Assembly (NCBI GenBank): GCA_963800275.1
Contig: CAWDAI010000007.1
Span: 1-64,000, forward strand
Source: JAFMJV01 sp963800275
GTDB lineage: Bacteria > Chloroflexota > Limnocylindria > Limnocylindrales > CSP1-4
Direction of reading: 5' to 3'
Length of the DNA: 64,000 nucleotides
Each line of letters opens with the position of its first letter. The stretch's first letter is position 1. The notes beneath the pieces are model-generated. The model saw only the letters and a program-made list of their open reading frames with translations, ran no database searches and had not been told where the DNA came from. The translations under genes were made by a program, and so were the position numbers. Below, in pieces: positions 44,701-52,417 of the stretch.

Positions 44701-47700
44701 CTATGACGAGAGGATCGCCGCCGGCGATGTCGTCAGCCAGGATCCGGCCGCGGGAGCCCAGGTCGACATGGGTTCGTCGGTCGAGTATGTGACCAGCCTT
44801 GGACCGACGCCCCTCGTGACCGTGCCCCAAGTCCGGGATCTTCCCGAGGGTGAGGCAGCCTCCACCATCGAGGCCAGCGATCTCATCGTCGCGGAAGCCA
44901 TCCAGCAGTCAAACGAGAAAGTGGCTGAGGGCAACGCGATCAAGACCGATCCCGCTGCCGACAGCGAAGTCGCGATGGGCACGGGAGTAACGCTCTACGT
45001 CTCGACCGGATCCAGCACGCGAACCATCCCCGAGGTCAGGGACATGCCTGCGGCTGAGGCCCAGGCAGCGCTCGAGAGCGAGGGCCTGACGGTCAACGTC
45101 TCGGAGCGCTCGAACGCGAAGGTCGCGGCCGGCACCGCCGTCAAGACCGAGCCGGCTGCCGGCCAGCAGGTCGACGTCGGCACCGAGGTCACGCTCATCG
45201 TGAGCAAGGGCCCCAAGCCCGTGACCGTGCCCGACGTCGTCGGCGCCGTGCGTCCCGATGCCAAGACGACCCTGACCGATGCCGGCCTCCAGGTCGGCGA
45301 GGTCTCGACGGTCGAGGACAGCAGTCCCGCCAACACGGTCCTGACCCAGGATCCTGCTGCCGCTACCGACGTACCGCAGGGCTCGGCCGTCGATCTGACG
45401 GTCAGCGCCGGCCCGCCCAGTGCCACCATCCCCGAGGTCAGGGACATGCCTGCGGCTGAGGCCCAGGCAGCGCTCGAGAGCGAGGGCCTGACGGTCAACG
45501 TCTCGGAGCGCTCGAACGCGAAGGTCGCGGCCGGCACCGCCGTCAAGACCGAGCCGGCTGCCGGCCAGCAGGTCGACGTCGGCACCGAGGTCACGCTCAT
45601 CGTGAGCAAGGGCCCCAAGCCCGTGACCGTGCCCGACGTCGTCGGCGCCGTGCGTCCCGATGCCAAGACGACCCTGACCGATGCCGGCCTCCAGGTCGGC
45701 GAGGTCTCGACGGTCGAGGACAGCAGTCCCGCCAACACGGTCCTGACCCAGGATCCTGCTGCCGCTACCGACGTACCGCAGGGCTCGGCCGTCGATCTGA
45801 CGGTCAGCGCCGGCCCGCCCAGTGCCACCATCCCCGAGGTCAGGGACATGCCTGCGGCTGAGGCCCAGGCAGCGCTCGAGAGCGAGGGCCTGACGGTCAA
45901 CGTCTCGGAGCGCTCGAACGCGAAGGTCGCGGCCGGCACCGCCGTCAAGACCGAGCCGGCTGCCGGCCAGCAGGTCGACGTCGGCACCGAGGTCACGCTC
46001 ATCGTGAGCAAGGGCCCCAAGCCCGTGACCGTGCCCGACGTCGTCGGCGCCGTGCGTCCCGATGCCAAGACGACCCTGACCGATGCCGGCCTCCAGGTCG
46101 GCGAGGTCTCGACGGTCGAGGACAGCAGTCCCGCCAACACGGTCCTGACCCAGGATCCTGCTGCCGCTACCGACGTACCGCAGGGCTCGGCCGTCGATCT
46201 GACGGTCAGCGCCGGCCCGCCCAGTGCCACCATCCCCGAGGTCAGGGACATGCCTGCGGCTGAGGCCCAGGCAGCGCTCGAGAGCGAGGGCCTGACGGTC
46301 AACGTCTCGGAGCGCTCGAACGCGAAGGTCGCGGCCGGCACCGCCGTCAAGACCGAGCCGGCTGCCGGCCAGCAGGTCGACGTCGGCACCGAGGTCACGC
46401 TCATCGTGAGCAAGGGCCCCAAGCCGGTCAGTGTGCCCAACATCGTGGGTCTCCCAGAGGCGGACGCCTTGGCCGCCCTTGATCAGGCAGGGCTGGTGGC
46501 CGGTGCGCGCTCCGAGGCCAATGACGAGGGTGTCGCGGCCGGCAGCGTGGTGAGCCAGGACCCGGCCGCCGACGCGAACGTCGAAAAGGGGTCCCAGGTG
46601 ACATACACGGTCTCCCTTGGTGCCTCTGTGCAGCCGTTCGGTGCGGGAGGCGACCTGGGTAACGCCGACGTCTCGAGCCAGCTCGACGCTGTCGCCACCG
46701 ACGTGACCAACGTCCGCGGCCTCGGCATCGCACCGATCCCGTACGACAGCGCTGACGCACAGGCTCAGGCTGCCGCCGTCGGCCAGCGAGCCGGGATCGT
46801 GTGGGACACCGACAGCCTCAAGGCTGAGGAGCGGGCGCTGAAGCGTCTCGGCCTCCTCGCCGATGGCGATGATCTGGGACAACTCCTCGATACGTTGTAT
46901 CGACAGCCGCTGCCCGTGGCCTACCTCGAAGACCAGGGGGACCTGTCCGTTCTCTCGTCGCTCGACACGCTCGATGCCGGCCAGCAGGCCGAGGCTGCGC
47001 GAGCCTTCGGTCGCGCTGCCACCCAGCAGCAGTTCGGTTCCCAGGCAGCACGTGTGGCGGACCGCACCGCTGGCGATGCCGCCGCTGCCGCCTATGCTCT
47101 CGAGCAGGGTGACGGGACGGCCGTGATGCTCGACTGGGCTTCCCAGTTCGGTAACAAGAAGCAGGCCGACGACGTCATCGTGCCCGGTGACGAAGCGGTG
47201 CTTGCTTCCATGCCGCTGCTGCTCCAGCGCGAGTATTCGTTCCCCTTCCTCGAGGGCCGCGCCTTCGTGGATCAGCTACGAAAGCAGGACGGCTGGAACA
47301 CCGTCAACGGGGCGTGGGGCCAGGTGCCCGCGTCGACCGAGCAGATCATCCACCCCAAGGCCTATCCGAACGACCGCCCGACGACCATCTCGATGGACGA
47401 CATCGCGGCGCGACTCGGTGATGGCTGGAAGGCGCAGTGGCAACAGACCATGGGCGAGCTGCGGATCGGAGTCTGGCTGGCGAACGGCCAGGCTGGCGAG
47501 CAGTCCGGGCCCAGGGCCCCGGTCAAGCTGCCGAAGGCGGCCGCCGCTGCTGGCTGGGGTGGTGACCGCCTCGTCAGCCTCGGCGGGCCCGGCAGCCAGT
47601 GGGCGGTGGTGTGGCAAACCAAGTGGGACACGCCCGAGGATGTGGACCAGTTCGTGAAGGCGGCCGGCCAGGTGCTGGCAGGTTTGCCGGGTGCGAACTT

Positions 47701-47818
47701 CGTGGCGGCCCAGGATGTCTCGAGCGGGGTCTCCGAGCCCGCCGTGGTCCTCTTGACCAGCGATCCCGATACCCTCGCCCAGGTCGCCGCTGCGTTGGGC
47801 GTCACGCTCGACGGATGA
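38711..47818 (+). CDS. giant multi-PASTA membrane protein ending in a dead peptidase domain
   Basis: 3,035 residues. Residues 1-146 are acidic, Ala/Glu/Pro-rich and probably disordered. One membrane span follows at 147-169, then a long array of about 36 PASTA domains from residue ~200: two diverged, 22 identical 68-residue units, four diverged, seven from a 134-residue double unit, one last. The C-terminal ~390 residues match the neighbouring HExxH protein (TEQIIHPKAYP, GWGGDRLVSLGGPGSQWAVVWQTKWDT), but the HEYDH segment reads ARAFGRAA and the third-ligand glutamate is Q. PASTA domains elsewhere bind peptidoglycan stem peptides or lipid II, usually in PknB kinases; no kinase is present here. 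ATG 38711 chosen over upstream in-frame codons because residues before it are basic and cross the 19-bp box. Confidence 0.9.
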   Translation: MTDQKPDPGHDPESTDSTTTPPEPSAPGETASSPGSPVDEPAAAGEAELGGAGEAEDAATDGMPEPEADAPETAGDTEAAVAETEAEAADSAAAAGAAWTTTPVAPDPEATEAALAALAAKPEVTLEPPETPPMGPGDEPPEEGTPVLLVGGILVGAFIVALAVVLILFRPFDNPSELDGSLSPSPLATSVPSASLSVVAVVDTPNFRGLTLEEAEAKATDYGLVVRVTPVETDESDAGTVLDQDPAPGESVDEGSTIDLAVAQAVPTNAVPDVVGMRRARATTTLQDAGFVVGEVTQRSSATAAGMVIETDPETDTELPTGSSVDLVISSGPEQVAVPDLTDQPEAAALTALDDAGLVAGERSEAYDDTIAAGNVLGTAPAAGSEVDPGSAVAYVVSLGREQVAVPDLTDQPEAAALTALDDAGLVAGERSEAYDDTIAAGNVLGTAPAAGSEVDPGSAVAYVVSLGREQVAVPDLTDQPEAAALTALDDAGLVAGERSEAYDDTIAAGNVLGTAPAAGSEVDPGSAVAYVVSLGREQVAVPDLTDQPEAAALTALDDAGLVAGERSEAYDDTIAAGNVLGTAPAAGSEVDPGSAVAYVVSLGREQVAVPDLTDQPEAAALTALDDAGLVAGERSEAYDDTIAAGNVLGTAPAAGSEVDPGSAVAYVVSLGREQVAVPDLTDQPEAAALTALDDAGLVAGERSEAYDDTIAAGNVLGTAPAAGSEVDPGSAVAYVVSLGREQVAVPDLTDQPEAAALTALDDAGLVAGERSEAYDDTIAAGNVLGTAPAAGSEVDPGSAVAYVVSLGREQVAVPDLTDQPEAAALTALDDAGLVAGERSEAYDDTIAAGNVLGTAPAAGSEVDPGSAVAYVVSLGREQVAVPDLTDQPEAAALTALDDAGLVAGERSEAYDDTIAAGNVLGTAPAAGSEVDPGSAVAYVVSLGREQVAVPDLTDQPEAAALTALDDAGLVAGERSEAYDDTIAAGNVLGTAPAAGSEVDPGSAVAYVVSLGREQVAVPDLTDQPEAAALTALDDAGLVAGERSEAYDDTIAAGNVLGTAPAAGSEVDPGSAVAYVVSLGREQVAVPDLTDQPEAAALTALDDAGLVAGERSEAYDDTIAAGNVLGTAPAAGSEVDPGSAVAYVVSLGREQVAVPDLTDQPEAAALTALDDAGLVAGERSEAYDDTIAAGNVLGTAPAAGSEVDPGSAVAYVVSLGREQVAVPDLTDQPEAAALTALDDAGLVAGERSEAYDDTIAAGNVLGTAPAAGSEVDPGSAVAYVVSLGREQVAVPDLTDQPEAAALTALDDAGLVAGERSEAYDDTIAAGNVLGTAPAAGSEVDPGSAVAYVVSLGREQVAVPDLTDQPEAAALTALDDAGLVAGERSEAYDDTIAAGNVLGTAPAAGSEVDPGSAVAYVVSLGREQVAVPDLTDQPEAAALTALDDAGLVAGERSEAYDDTIAAGNVLGTAPAAGSEVDPGSAVAYVVSLGREQVAVPDLTDQPEAAALTALDDAGLVAGERSEAYDDTIAAGNVLGTAPAAGSEVDPGSAVAYVVSLGREQVAVPDLTDQPEAAALTALDDAGLVAGERSEAYDDTIAAGNVLGTAPAAGSEVDPGSAVAYVVSLGREQVAVPDLTDQPEAAALTALDDAGLVAGERSEAYDDTIAAGNVLGTAPAAGSEVDPGSAVAYVVSLGREQVAVPDLTDQPEAAALTALDDAGLVAGERSEAYDDTIAAGNVLGTAPAAGSEVDPGSAVAYVVSLGREQVAVPDLTDQPEAAALTALDDAGLVAGERSEAYDDTIAAGNVLGTAPAAGSEVDPGSAVAYVVSLGREQVAVPDVRGQSQGDAVATIESAGLSVGDTLERTNATVPAGQAVKTDPPAGETVDMGAVLTLTMSKGPKQVDVPAIVALPEAEATAALADAELQAGTVTQTYDDEVPAGAVVSQDPAAGTTVDVKSSVDYVVSLGIEQVEVPDLSGAAADAGQKLTAAGLTAGDVSEAYDERIAAGDVVSQDPAAGAQVDMGSSVEYVTSLGPTPLVTVPQVRDLPEGEAASTIEASDLIVAEAIQQSNEKVAEGNAIKTDPAADSEVAMGTGVTLYVSTGSSTRTIPEVRDMPAAEAQAALESEGLTVNVSERSNAKVAAGTAVKTEPAAGQQVDVGTEVTLIVSKGPKPVTVPDVVGAVRPDAKTTLTDAGLQVGEVSTVEDSSPANTVLTQDPAAATDVPQGSAVDLTVSAGPPSATIPEVRDMPAAEAQAALESEGLTVNVSERSNAKVAAGTAVKTEPAAGQQVDVGTEVTLIVSKGPKPVTVPDVVGAVRPDAKTTLTDAGLQVGEVSTVEDSSPANTVLTQDPAAATDVPQGSAVDLTVSAGPPSATIPEVRDMPAAEAQAALESEGLTVNVSERSNAKVAAGTAVKTEPAAGQQVDVGTEVTLIVSKGPKPVTVPDVVGAVRPDAKTTLTDAGLQVGEVSTVEDSSPANTVLTQDPAAATDVPQGSAVDLTVSAGPPSATIPEVRDMPAAEAQAALESEGLTVNVSERSNAKVAAGTAVKTEPAAGQQVDVGTEVTLIVSKGPKPVSVPNIVGLPEADALAALDQAGLVAGARSEANDEGVAAGSVVSQDPAADANVEKGSQVTYTVSLGASVQPFGAGGDLGNADVSSQLDAVATDVTNVRGLGIAPIPYDSADAQAQAAAVGQRAGIVWDTDSLKAEERALKRLGLLADGDDLGQLLDTLYRQPLPVAYLEDQGDLSVLSSLDTLDAGQQAEAARAFGRAATQQQFGSQAARVADRTAGDAAAAAYALEQGDGTAVMLDWASQFGNKKQADDVIVPGDEAVLASMPLLLQREYSFPFLEGRAFVDQLRKQDGWNTVNGAWGQVPASTEQIIHPKAYPNDRPTTISMDDIAARLGDGWKAQWQQTMGELRIGVWLANGQAGEQSGPRAPVKLPKAAAAAGWGGDRLVSLGGPGSQWAVVWQTKWDTPEDVDQFVKAAGQVLAGLPGANFVAAQDVSSGVSEPAVVLLTSDPDTLAQVAAALGVTLDG
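39710..44197. repeat. 22 identical 204-bp tandem repeats (PASTA units)
   Basis: The unit begins GAGCAGGTGGCCGTGCCCGA and encodes 68 residues from EQVAVPDLTDQPEAAAL to AYVVSLGR. The copies are identical at the DNA level as far as I can read, synonymous positions included. 204 is a multiple of three, so copy-number change keeps the frame. Sequence diverges right after copy 22 (GTGCCCGATGTTCG). Confidence 0.97.
45023..46425. repeat. 402-bp tandem repeat, 3.5 copies (double PASTA units)
   Basis: Copies start at 45023, 45425, 45827 and a half copy at 46229. Each codes two PASTA domains, one starting TIPEVRDMPAAEAQAALESE and one starting VTVPDVVGAVRPDAKTTL. They appear identical in DNA. This is a separate amplification from the 204-bp array. 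Confidence 0.95.
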
Positions 47819-47862
47819 AGGCCTACCGGGAGCGGACCCGTGGGTTACCGAACGTAACCACG

Positions 47863-47893
47863 TCGAAGGCCGGGCACAAAGCCCGGCCTTCGA
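47863..47893. terminator. bidirectional-type terminator hairpin
   Basis: TCGAAGGCCGGGC - ACAAA - GCCCGGCCTTCGA, a perfect 13-bp stem, lies between the convergent ends of the PASTA gene and argS. Only a weak U-tract follows. A second small hairpin GGTTAC/GTAACC is just before it (47843-47859). Confidence 0.8.
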
Positions 47894-47922
47894 TATGTCC
47901 AGGAGTCCCGGCCGGGCCAGGT

Positions 47923-49608
47923 CTACATCGAGTCCGGGGCTGAGATCCCGAGTAGCTCGAGCGAGTTGCGGATGGCTGCCTGGGTGACGCTGACGAGGGC
48001 GAGGCGGCCGGCGGAGGTGGTTGGATCGTCCGGGTCGACGACGCGCCGATCGCGGTAGAAGGCGTGGAAGGCGGTCGCCAGTTCCAGGGCATACGTCGTG
48101 ATGCCGTGCGTCTCCTCATCGAGCGCGCCGTCCTCGACCACCTCCGGCAGCCGCAGCACCTCTCGCGCCAAGCCCGCGGCCACGTCGTCGCCGTCGAGCA
48201 CGCCGGCAAAGTCTGCGGCTGGGGAGAGTCCGGCGCCGGCGGCCTTGGCCAGGATGGAGCTGATGCGCGCGTGCGCGTACTGCACGTAGTAGACGGGGTT
48301 CTCCGATGACTGTCGCTTGGCCAGCTCCAGGTCCACGTCGATGGGAGAGCTCGCGGCCCGTGAGGCGAACGACCAGCGCGCCGCGTCGACCCCCAGCTCC
48401 TCGAGCAACTCATCAAGGGTCAGGAACTCTCCCGAGCGCTTGCTCATGGCGATCTCCACGCCGTCGCGAACGAACCGTACCCACGCCACCAGCAGCATCT
48501 CCACCGAGTCCTTGTGCAGACCCAGGGCCTCTGCCGCATTGCGCACGCGGGCGACGGTGCCGTGATGGTCCGCACCCCAGATGTAGATGAGCTTGTCGAA
48601 GCCGCGGCTGAACTTCTCTGCGACGTAGCCGATGTCAGAGGCGAAGTAGGTCGGGTCGCCGCCGGAGCGGTACACGACCCGGTCCTTGTCATCGCCGTAG
48701 GCGGTGGAGCGAAACCAGGTCGCACCGTCCTGCTCGAAGATATGTCCGCCCTCGCGCAACTGCTCCACCGAACGGGCGACCCAGCCGTCGCTGTGGAGGC
48801 TGGACTCGCTCTTCCAGACATCGAAGTGGACACCCAGCCGGGCCAGGCTCGCCTCGATCCCGGCGCGGACGCGTTCCTGGGCCCAGTCGGCCACGACGGC
48901 GTCGCGGTCGGCCCCCGCCGCAGCCGCGGTCTCCCACACGTCGTCGGGCAGCTCCGCTGCGAGTTCATCGACATAAGCCCCGTGGTAGCCATCCTCGGGC
49001 ACCGACTGGCCGAGCCGCCGGGCGACCACAGAGCTGCCAAGGTTGCGGATCTGGGCCCCGGCGTCGTTGAAGTAGTACTCGCGCGTGACTTGGTGTCCTC
49101 CGCCCTCCAGCACCCGGCAGAGCAGGTCGCCGACGAAGGCGCCACGCGCGTTGCCGACGTGGAGGGGGCCGGTCGGGTTTGCGGACACGAACTCCACGTT
49201 GTAGTGCCGGGCTCGTTCCGGCTCGACTCGTCCGAAATCGTCGCCGGCTGCGCGCGCCTCGTCCAGCACGCCCTCGAGCCAGGCGGGGGAGAGTCGCAGG
49301 TTGATGAAGCCGGGGGGCGCGACCGTGATCTCGACCAGGGCCGCTCTGGCGGGTCCCTCGCGCAGGTTCGCAGCGAGCGTCTCAGCGATCTGCAGCGGGG
49401 AGCGACGCATCGGCCGGGCCAGCTTCATGGCCAGGTTGGCCGCCAGATCCCCATGATCGGGGTTGGACGGTCGCTCGACCTCGATCGTCGGCCGCAGGGC
49501 TGGCTCGACCGAGGGTAGCTCGCCCGACTCGGTCGCTGCGTCCCAGGCACCGGCGATGAGTCCCTTGACCCGAGTGCGGACCGAGCGGACGACGGGTCGT
49601 TCAGTCAT
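47923..49608 (-). CDS. argS: arginyl-tRNA synthetase
   Basis: Class I synthetase charging tRNA-Arg. The Add-1 N-terminal domain, VEFVSANPTGPLHVGNARGAFVGDLL (HIGH motif as HVGN), IYIWGADHHGTV, and the KMSKS-like AMSKRSGEFLTLDELL are all in place. The anticodon-binding DALR domain closes the protein. Length is 561 residues, normal. Its start overlaps the stop of the MBL-fold gene by eight bases. Confidence 0.96.
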   Translation of the reverse strand: MTERPVVRSVRTRVKGLIAGAWDAATESGELPSVEPALRPTIEVERPSNPDHGDLAANLAMKLARPMRRSPLQIAETLAANLREGPARAALVEITVAPPGFINLRLSPAWLEGVLDEARAAGDDFGRVEPERARHYNVEFVSANPTGPLHVGNARGAFVGDLLCRVLEGGGHQVTREYYFNDAGAQIRNLGSSVVARRLGQSVPEDGYHGAYVDELAAELPDDVWETAAAAGADRDAVVADWAQERVRAGIEASLARLGVHFDVWKSESSLHSDGWVARSVEQLREGGHIFEQDGATWFRSTAYGDDKDRVVYRSGGDPTYFASDIGYVAEKFSRGFDKLIYIWGADHHGTVARVRNAAEALGLHKDSVEMLLVAWVRFVRDGVEIAMSKRSGEFLTLDELLEELGVDAARWSFASRAASSPIDVDLELAKRQSSENPVYYVQYAHARISSILAKAAGAGLSPAADFAGVLDGDDVAAGLAREVLRLPEVVEDGALDEETHGITTYALELATAFHAFYRDRRVVDPDDPTTSAGRLALVSVTQAAIRNSLELLGISAPDSM

Positions 49609-50371
49609 CGAGACCTCCGATGTTCAGGGTCAGCTCCGGTTCGGCCAGCCGTACCGGCCCGGGGAACGACGCTGCGGCGACCCGCCGGCCAGCCTCGGGA
49701 CCGTGGGACTCGAGGACGTGGGTCAAGAGCAGCTCCGCGGCTCCCGACCGCGTGGCGATGTCGGCGGCTTCGGCCGCATTGAGGTGGTTGGCGTTGGGGA
49801 TCGGCTCCCGGATCGACCAGAAGGCCTCGCACAACAGCGTGTCACCGGGCCGGATGAGTGGGAGGAGGTCGTCGGCACGGCCGCAGTCACCGCTGTAGAC
49901 GAGCCCCGGACCATCCGGCACGGAGGCGTCGCTGACCCGGAACGCATGACTGTTCTCGGCGTGTGTCACCCGCTGGGCCTGCACGCGAAACGGGCCGGTC
50001 ACGATGGTGCCCTGCGTCACGTCGTCGCCGGGAAGGAAATCCAGGAAGCCGTCCTCGCCCATGAATGCGTCATAGCGTTCGCGCAAGCTGCCGGGGAGGT
50101 GGAGGTCGATGCTGCGAGGCTCCTCATAGTGGTAGTAGAGCAGGTTGCGCAGCGGGATCAGGTCCACGTGATGATCGCCGTGCATGTGACTCACGAATAC
50201 GGCATGCAGGGTGGAAGGATCCCGATGCGGGAAGACGGAGGCGAGCGACCCCTGGCCCAGATCGAGCAGGATGGCCTCGGATCCGATCTCCACCATGTAG
50301 CAGGAGGACGGTCGGCCCGGCTGCTCCGACCAGGCCGCGGACGATCCCAGGACGGTGAGTCTCACGCCCAT
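49601..50371 (-). CDS. RNase Z-like metallo-beta-lactamase protein
   Basis: A zinc hydrolase of the RNase Z/ElaC-like group, 256 residues. The full HxHxDH motif is present in FVSHMHGDHHVDL. Other ligands are in THAENSHAFRV, GLVYSGDCGRADDL and the final LLTHVLESH. The substrate could be tRNA 3' ends or a small phosphodiester; RNase Z proper is usually longer, so I do not name it. It is coupled to argS downstream. Confidence 0.85.
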   Translation of the reverse strand: MGVRLTVLGSSAAWSEQPGRPSSCYMVEIGSEAILLDLGQGSLASVFPHRDPSTLHAVFVSHMHGDHHVDLIPLRNLLYYHYEEPRSIDLHLPGSLRERYDAFMGEDGFLDFLPGDDVTQGTIVTGPFRVQAQRVTHAENSHAFRVSDASVPDGPGLVYSGDCGRADDLLPLIRPGDTLLCEAFWSIREPIPNANHLNAAEAADIATRSGAAELLLTHVLESHGPEAGRRVAAASFPGPVRLAEPELTLNIGGLDD

Positions 50372-50416
50372 GCGGTGACGACGCGCACGTTCCCTCTCAT
50401 GTATTCATCCTCGGTG

Positions 50417-51334
50417 CTAGGTGGTGGGGGCGGTCCCGCTCGTGAGCTGGGCGGCGAGCCTGGCTGCCTCATTGATGCGACCAGGAAGGACCACGATACC
50501 GGCTTCGCGCGCCGCGTCCCAGTCCGAACTGGCTCCGCCGACCGCGACCACGCTGTTGGCATCGAACTCTCGCAGGGCTGTGGCCACTTCCAGTGCTGGG
50601 GCTCGGTCGACGATCTGGACGACCGACATGATGGCCACGCGTGCTCGATTCTGCTCGATGACGTGGACCCAGCTGGCGACGGGCACGTCGGGGCCGATGT
50701 AGAGCACCCCGACGCCGCGCCGGCGCAGGGCCACAGCGAAGGCGAGTGCACCGAGCTCATGGCGCGATCCGGGCGGCAGCCCCACCACGACCCGCGGCTC
50801 GCCCGCCGATGCGGCGGCCTCGTAGAGGGCTGACAGGCGCCGGTGGATCGCGGCACTGGCCGCGTGCTCCGCGGCCACGTCCACGTGACCGTCAGCCCAA
50901 GCCTCGCCCAGGGCGATGAGCGCGGGCATGAGCAGGTCGTCGACGATGGCCTCGAACGAGCCTTGGGCGAACATCTCATCGAGGGCGGCGCCGGTGGCCG
51001 CGATATCCATGGCCTCCGCTGCCTTCAGGAAGCGATCGACCATCGCGGCCTGCAGACCGTGTCCGGACTCGTCCGTGAGACGCATCGGAGCATCCGCCAC
51101 GACAGGTCCTACCGGTACCTCGCCCGCGAGAACGGCTCGACTCGCCTCACTGGCGTTCCAGCCGGTCTGCGTCAGCTCCCGCACGCGGATGAGGGTGGCG
51201 ATGGCCTGGTCGTCATAGAGCCGGTAGCCCGAGGCCGTCCGTGTTGGTGCGACCAGGCCATAACGACGCTCCCACGCGCGGATGAGGGGAACGCTGACAC
51301 CGGAACGGATGGAGGCTTGCTTGATGCTGTACAT
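50417..51334 (-). CDS. carH: CarH/LitR-type B12-dependent photoreceptor repressor
   Basis: MerR-type winged helix (YSIKQASIRSGVSVPLIRAWERRYGL, GYRLYDDQAI) joined to a four-helix and Rossmann cobalamin-binding module, 305 residues. W146 and E156/H157 match the W-x9-EH pattern that shapes the adenosyl side, and H192 in RHELG, 35 residues after H157, matches the lower-axial histidine spacing of Thermus CarH. Such proteins repress as AdoB12 tetramers in the dark and release DNA in light. ATG 51334 is the only start that begins at the HTH. Divergent from the DUF4397 genes, with operator-like repeats between them. Confidence 0.92.
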   Translation of the reverse strand: MYSIKQASIRSGVSVPLIRAWERRYGLVAPTRTASGYRLYDDQAIATLIRVRELTQTGWNASEASRAVLAGEVPVGPVVADAPMRLTDESGHGLQAAMVDRFLKAAEAMDIAATGAALDEMFAQGSFEAIVDDLLMPALIALGEAWADGHVDVAAEHAASAAIHRRLSALYEAAASAGEPRVVVGLPPGSRHELGALAFAVALRRRGVGVLYIGPDVPVASWVHVIEQNRARVAIMSVVQIVDRAPALEVATALREFDANSVVAVGGASSDWDAAREAGIVVLPGRINEAARLAAQLTSGTAPTT

Positions 51335-51365
51335 GGTCTGTCGATAGTAGCAGGTCCGAAAATGT

Positions 51366-51405
51366 AAAACAAACTCTTGACAAGCCCTGTACACAAGGCT
51401 AGTAT
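51366..51405 (+). promoter_or_regulatory. DUF4397 promoter with CarH-type 11-bp direct repeats
   Basis: TTGACA (51377-51382) and TAGTAT (51400-51405) are exactly 17 bases apart. Three direct repeats of the type TnnACA lie at 11-bp steps: AAAACA 51366, TTGACA 51377 (the -35 itself) and TGTACA 51388 in the spacer. CarH operators in Thermus are described as 11-bp direct repeats of nnTnnACAnn overlapping -35. A further TGTACA (51328-51333) overlaps the carH start codon. Confidence 0.8.
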
Positions 51406-51481
51406 TCGGGACGTCAGGTGAACAACCCCTAGACATACATCTCGAGTACAGGTCACTGACGCTAGAGGAGGAGCAGCACGC

Positions 51482-51505
51482 ATGACCCATCGGTGGACGA
51501 CCTGA
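51482..51505 (+). CDS. possible 7-residue leader peptide
   Basis: ATG 51482 begins MTHRWTT and a stop, preceded by the strong site GAGGAGGAG eight bases upstream, in the 225-base leader of the first DUF4397 gene. It may couple or control downstream translation, or be chance. Confidence 0.35.
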   Translation: MTHRWTT

Positions 51506-51630
51506 GCCACCAGCCCCGGCGTAGATCGCCGTCCTACGACGATCCCAGAGACGAGGCTCGCTCGACTCACCCTAGTTCGATCTCAACGAACTCACGAAAG
51601 TTCATTCTCAACGAAAGGACGAAACCTCAC

Positions 51631-52395
51631 ATGCGCAACAACATGAAGCTCATCGGCGCCGCCGCCACCCTCGCCGCCATCGTGGCGATCCCCGGCATCG
51701 CCTCCGCCCAGGACGAAGAGGGCGCCAAGGTCCGTGTGCTCCACGGCGTCGGCGACGCCCCCGCCGTAGACGTCTACGCGAACGGTGAGGTGCTCATCGA
51801 CGCGTTGGCCTTCCCCAACATCACCGATTACGCCACCGTTCCGGCTGGTACCTACCAGATCCAGGTCGTGCCTGATGGCGCCACCCTCGAAGAGGGACCG
51901 GTCGTCATCGATGCAGAGCTGACCTTCGACGCCGGTACGATGACCACCGTCGCCGCTACCGGCACGCTCGCCGGCGAGGCGGGCATCATTCCGCAGGTCG
52001 TCGCCGACATGCCCATGCCCACCGCTGATGGCGCTCAGCTCCGCGCTTCGCACTTCAGCTACGACGCTCCGGCTGTTGACATCGCCCCTGTCGGTGGTGA
52101 GCCCGTCCTGACCGACGTGCCCTTCGGTGCGACCTCCGATTACCTGGACCTCCCGGCCGGCCCGATCGACCTGGAGATCCGTGGTGCCGGCAGCCCCGAC
52201 GCCGTCTTCACCATCCCGACGCTCGACCTGCAGGCGGGTAACAGCTACTCCGCCTACGCCGTCGGCTCCTTCGAGGATGGCACCTTCACGGTCGTCCCGG
52301 CCCTTGACGCCACCGTCCAGACGATGGACGAGGAGATGACCGACGACGCCGAGGCCATGGAGTCGGCCGAGGCTTCCCCCGAGAGCGAGGGCTAG
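51631..52395 (+). CDS. exported DUF4397 protein (two domains)
   Basis: A 254-residue secreted protein. The signal peptide (MKLIGAAATLAAIVAIPGIASAQ) is followed by two DUF4397 domains, each opening with a variant of VRVLHGVGDAPAVDVYANG or LRASHFSYDAPAVDIAPVG and containing YQIQVVPDGA. The C-terminus is an acidic Glu/Ala/Ser tail (TDDAEAMESAEASPESEG). The family is extracytoplasmic, of unknown role. The promoter carries CarH-like repeats, so light control is likely. Followed by a longer paralog. Confidence 0.88.
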   Translation: MRNNMKLIGAAATLAAIVAIPGIASAQDEEGAKVRVLHGVGDAPAVDVYANGEVLIDALAFPNITDYATVPAGTYQIQVVPDGATLEEGPVVIDAELTFDAGTMTTVAATGTLAGEAGIIPQVVADMPMPTADGAQLRASHFSYDAPAVDIAPVGGEPVLTDVPFGATSDYLDLPAGPIDLEIRGAGSPDAVFTIPTLDLQAGNSYSAYAVGSFEDGTFTVVPALDATVQTMDEEMTDDAEAMESAEASPESEG

Positions 52396-52417
52396 TCCCC
52401 GCTCACACCCTGATCCG

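Noticed and set aside
44909..46882. 657-codon minus-strand frame across the PASTA end
   Set aside because: Shadow of the repetitive high-GC coding strand; no family resemblance and no promoter.
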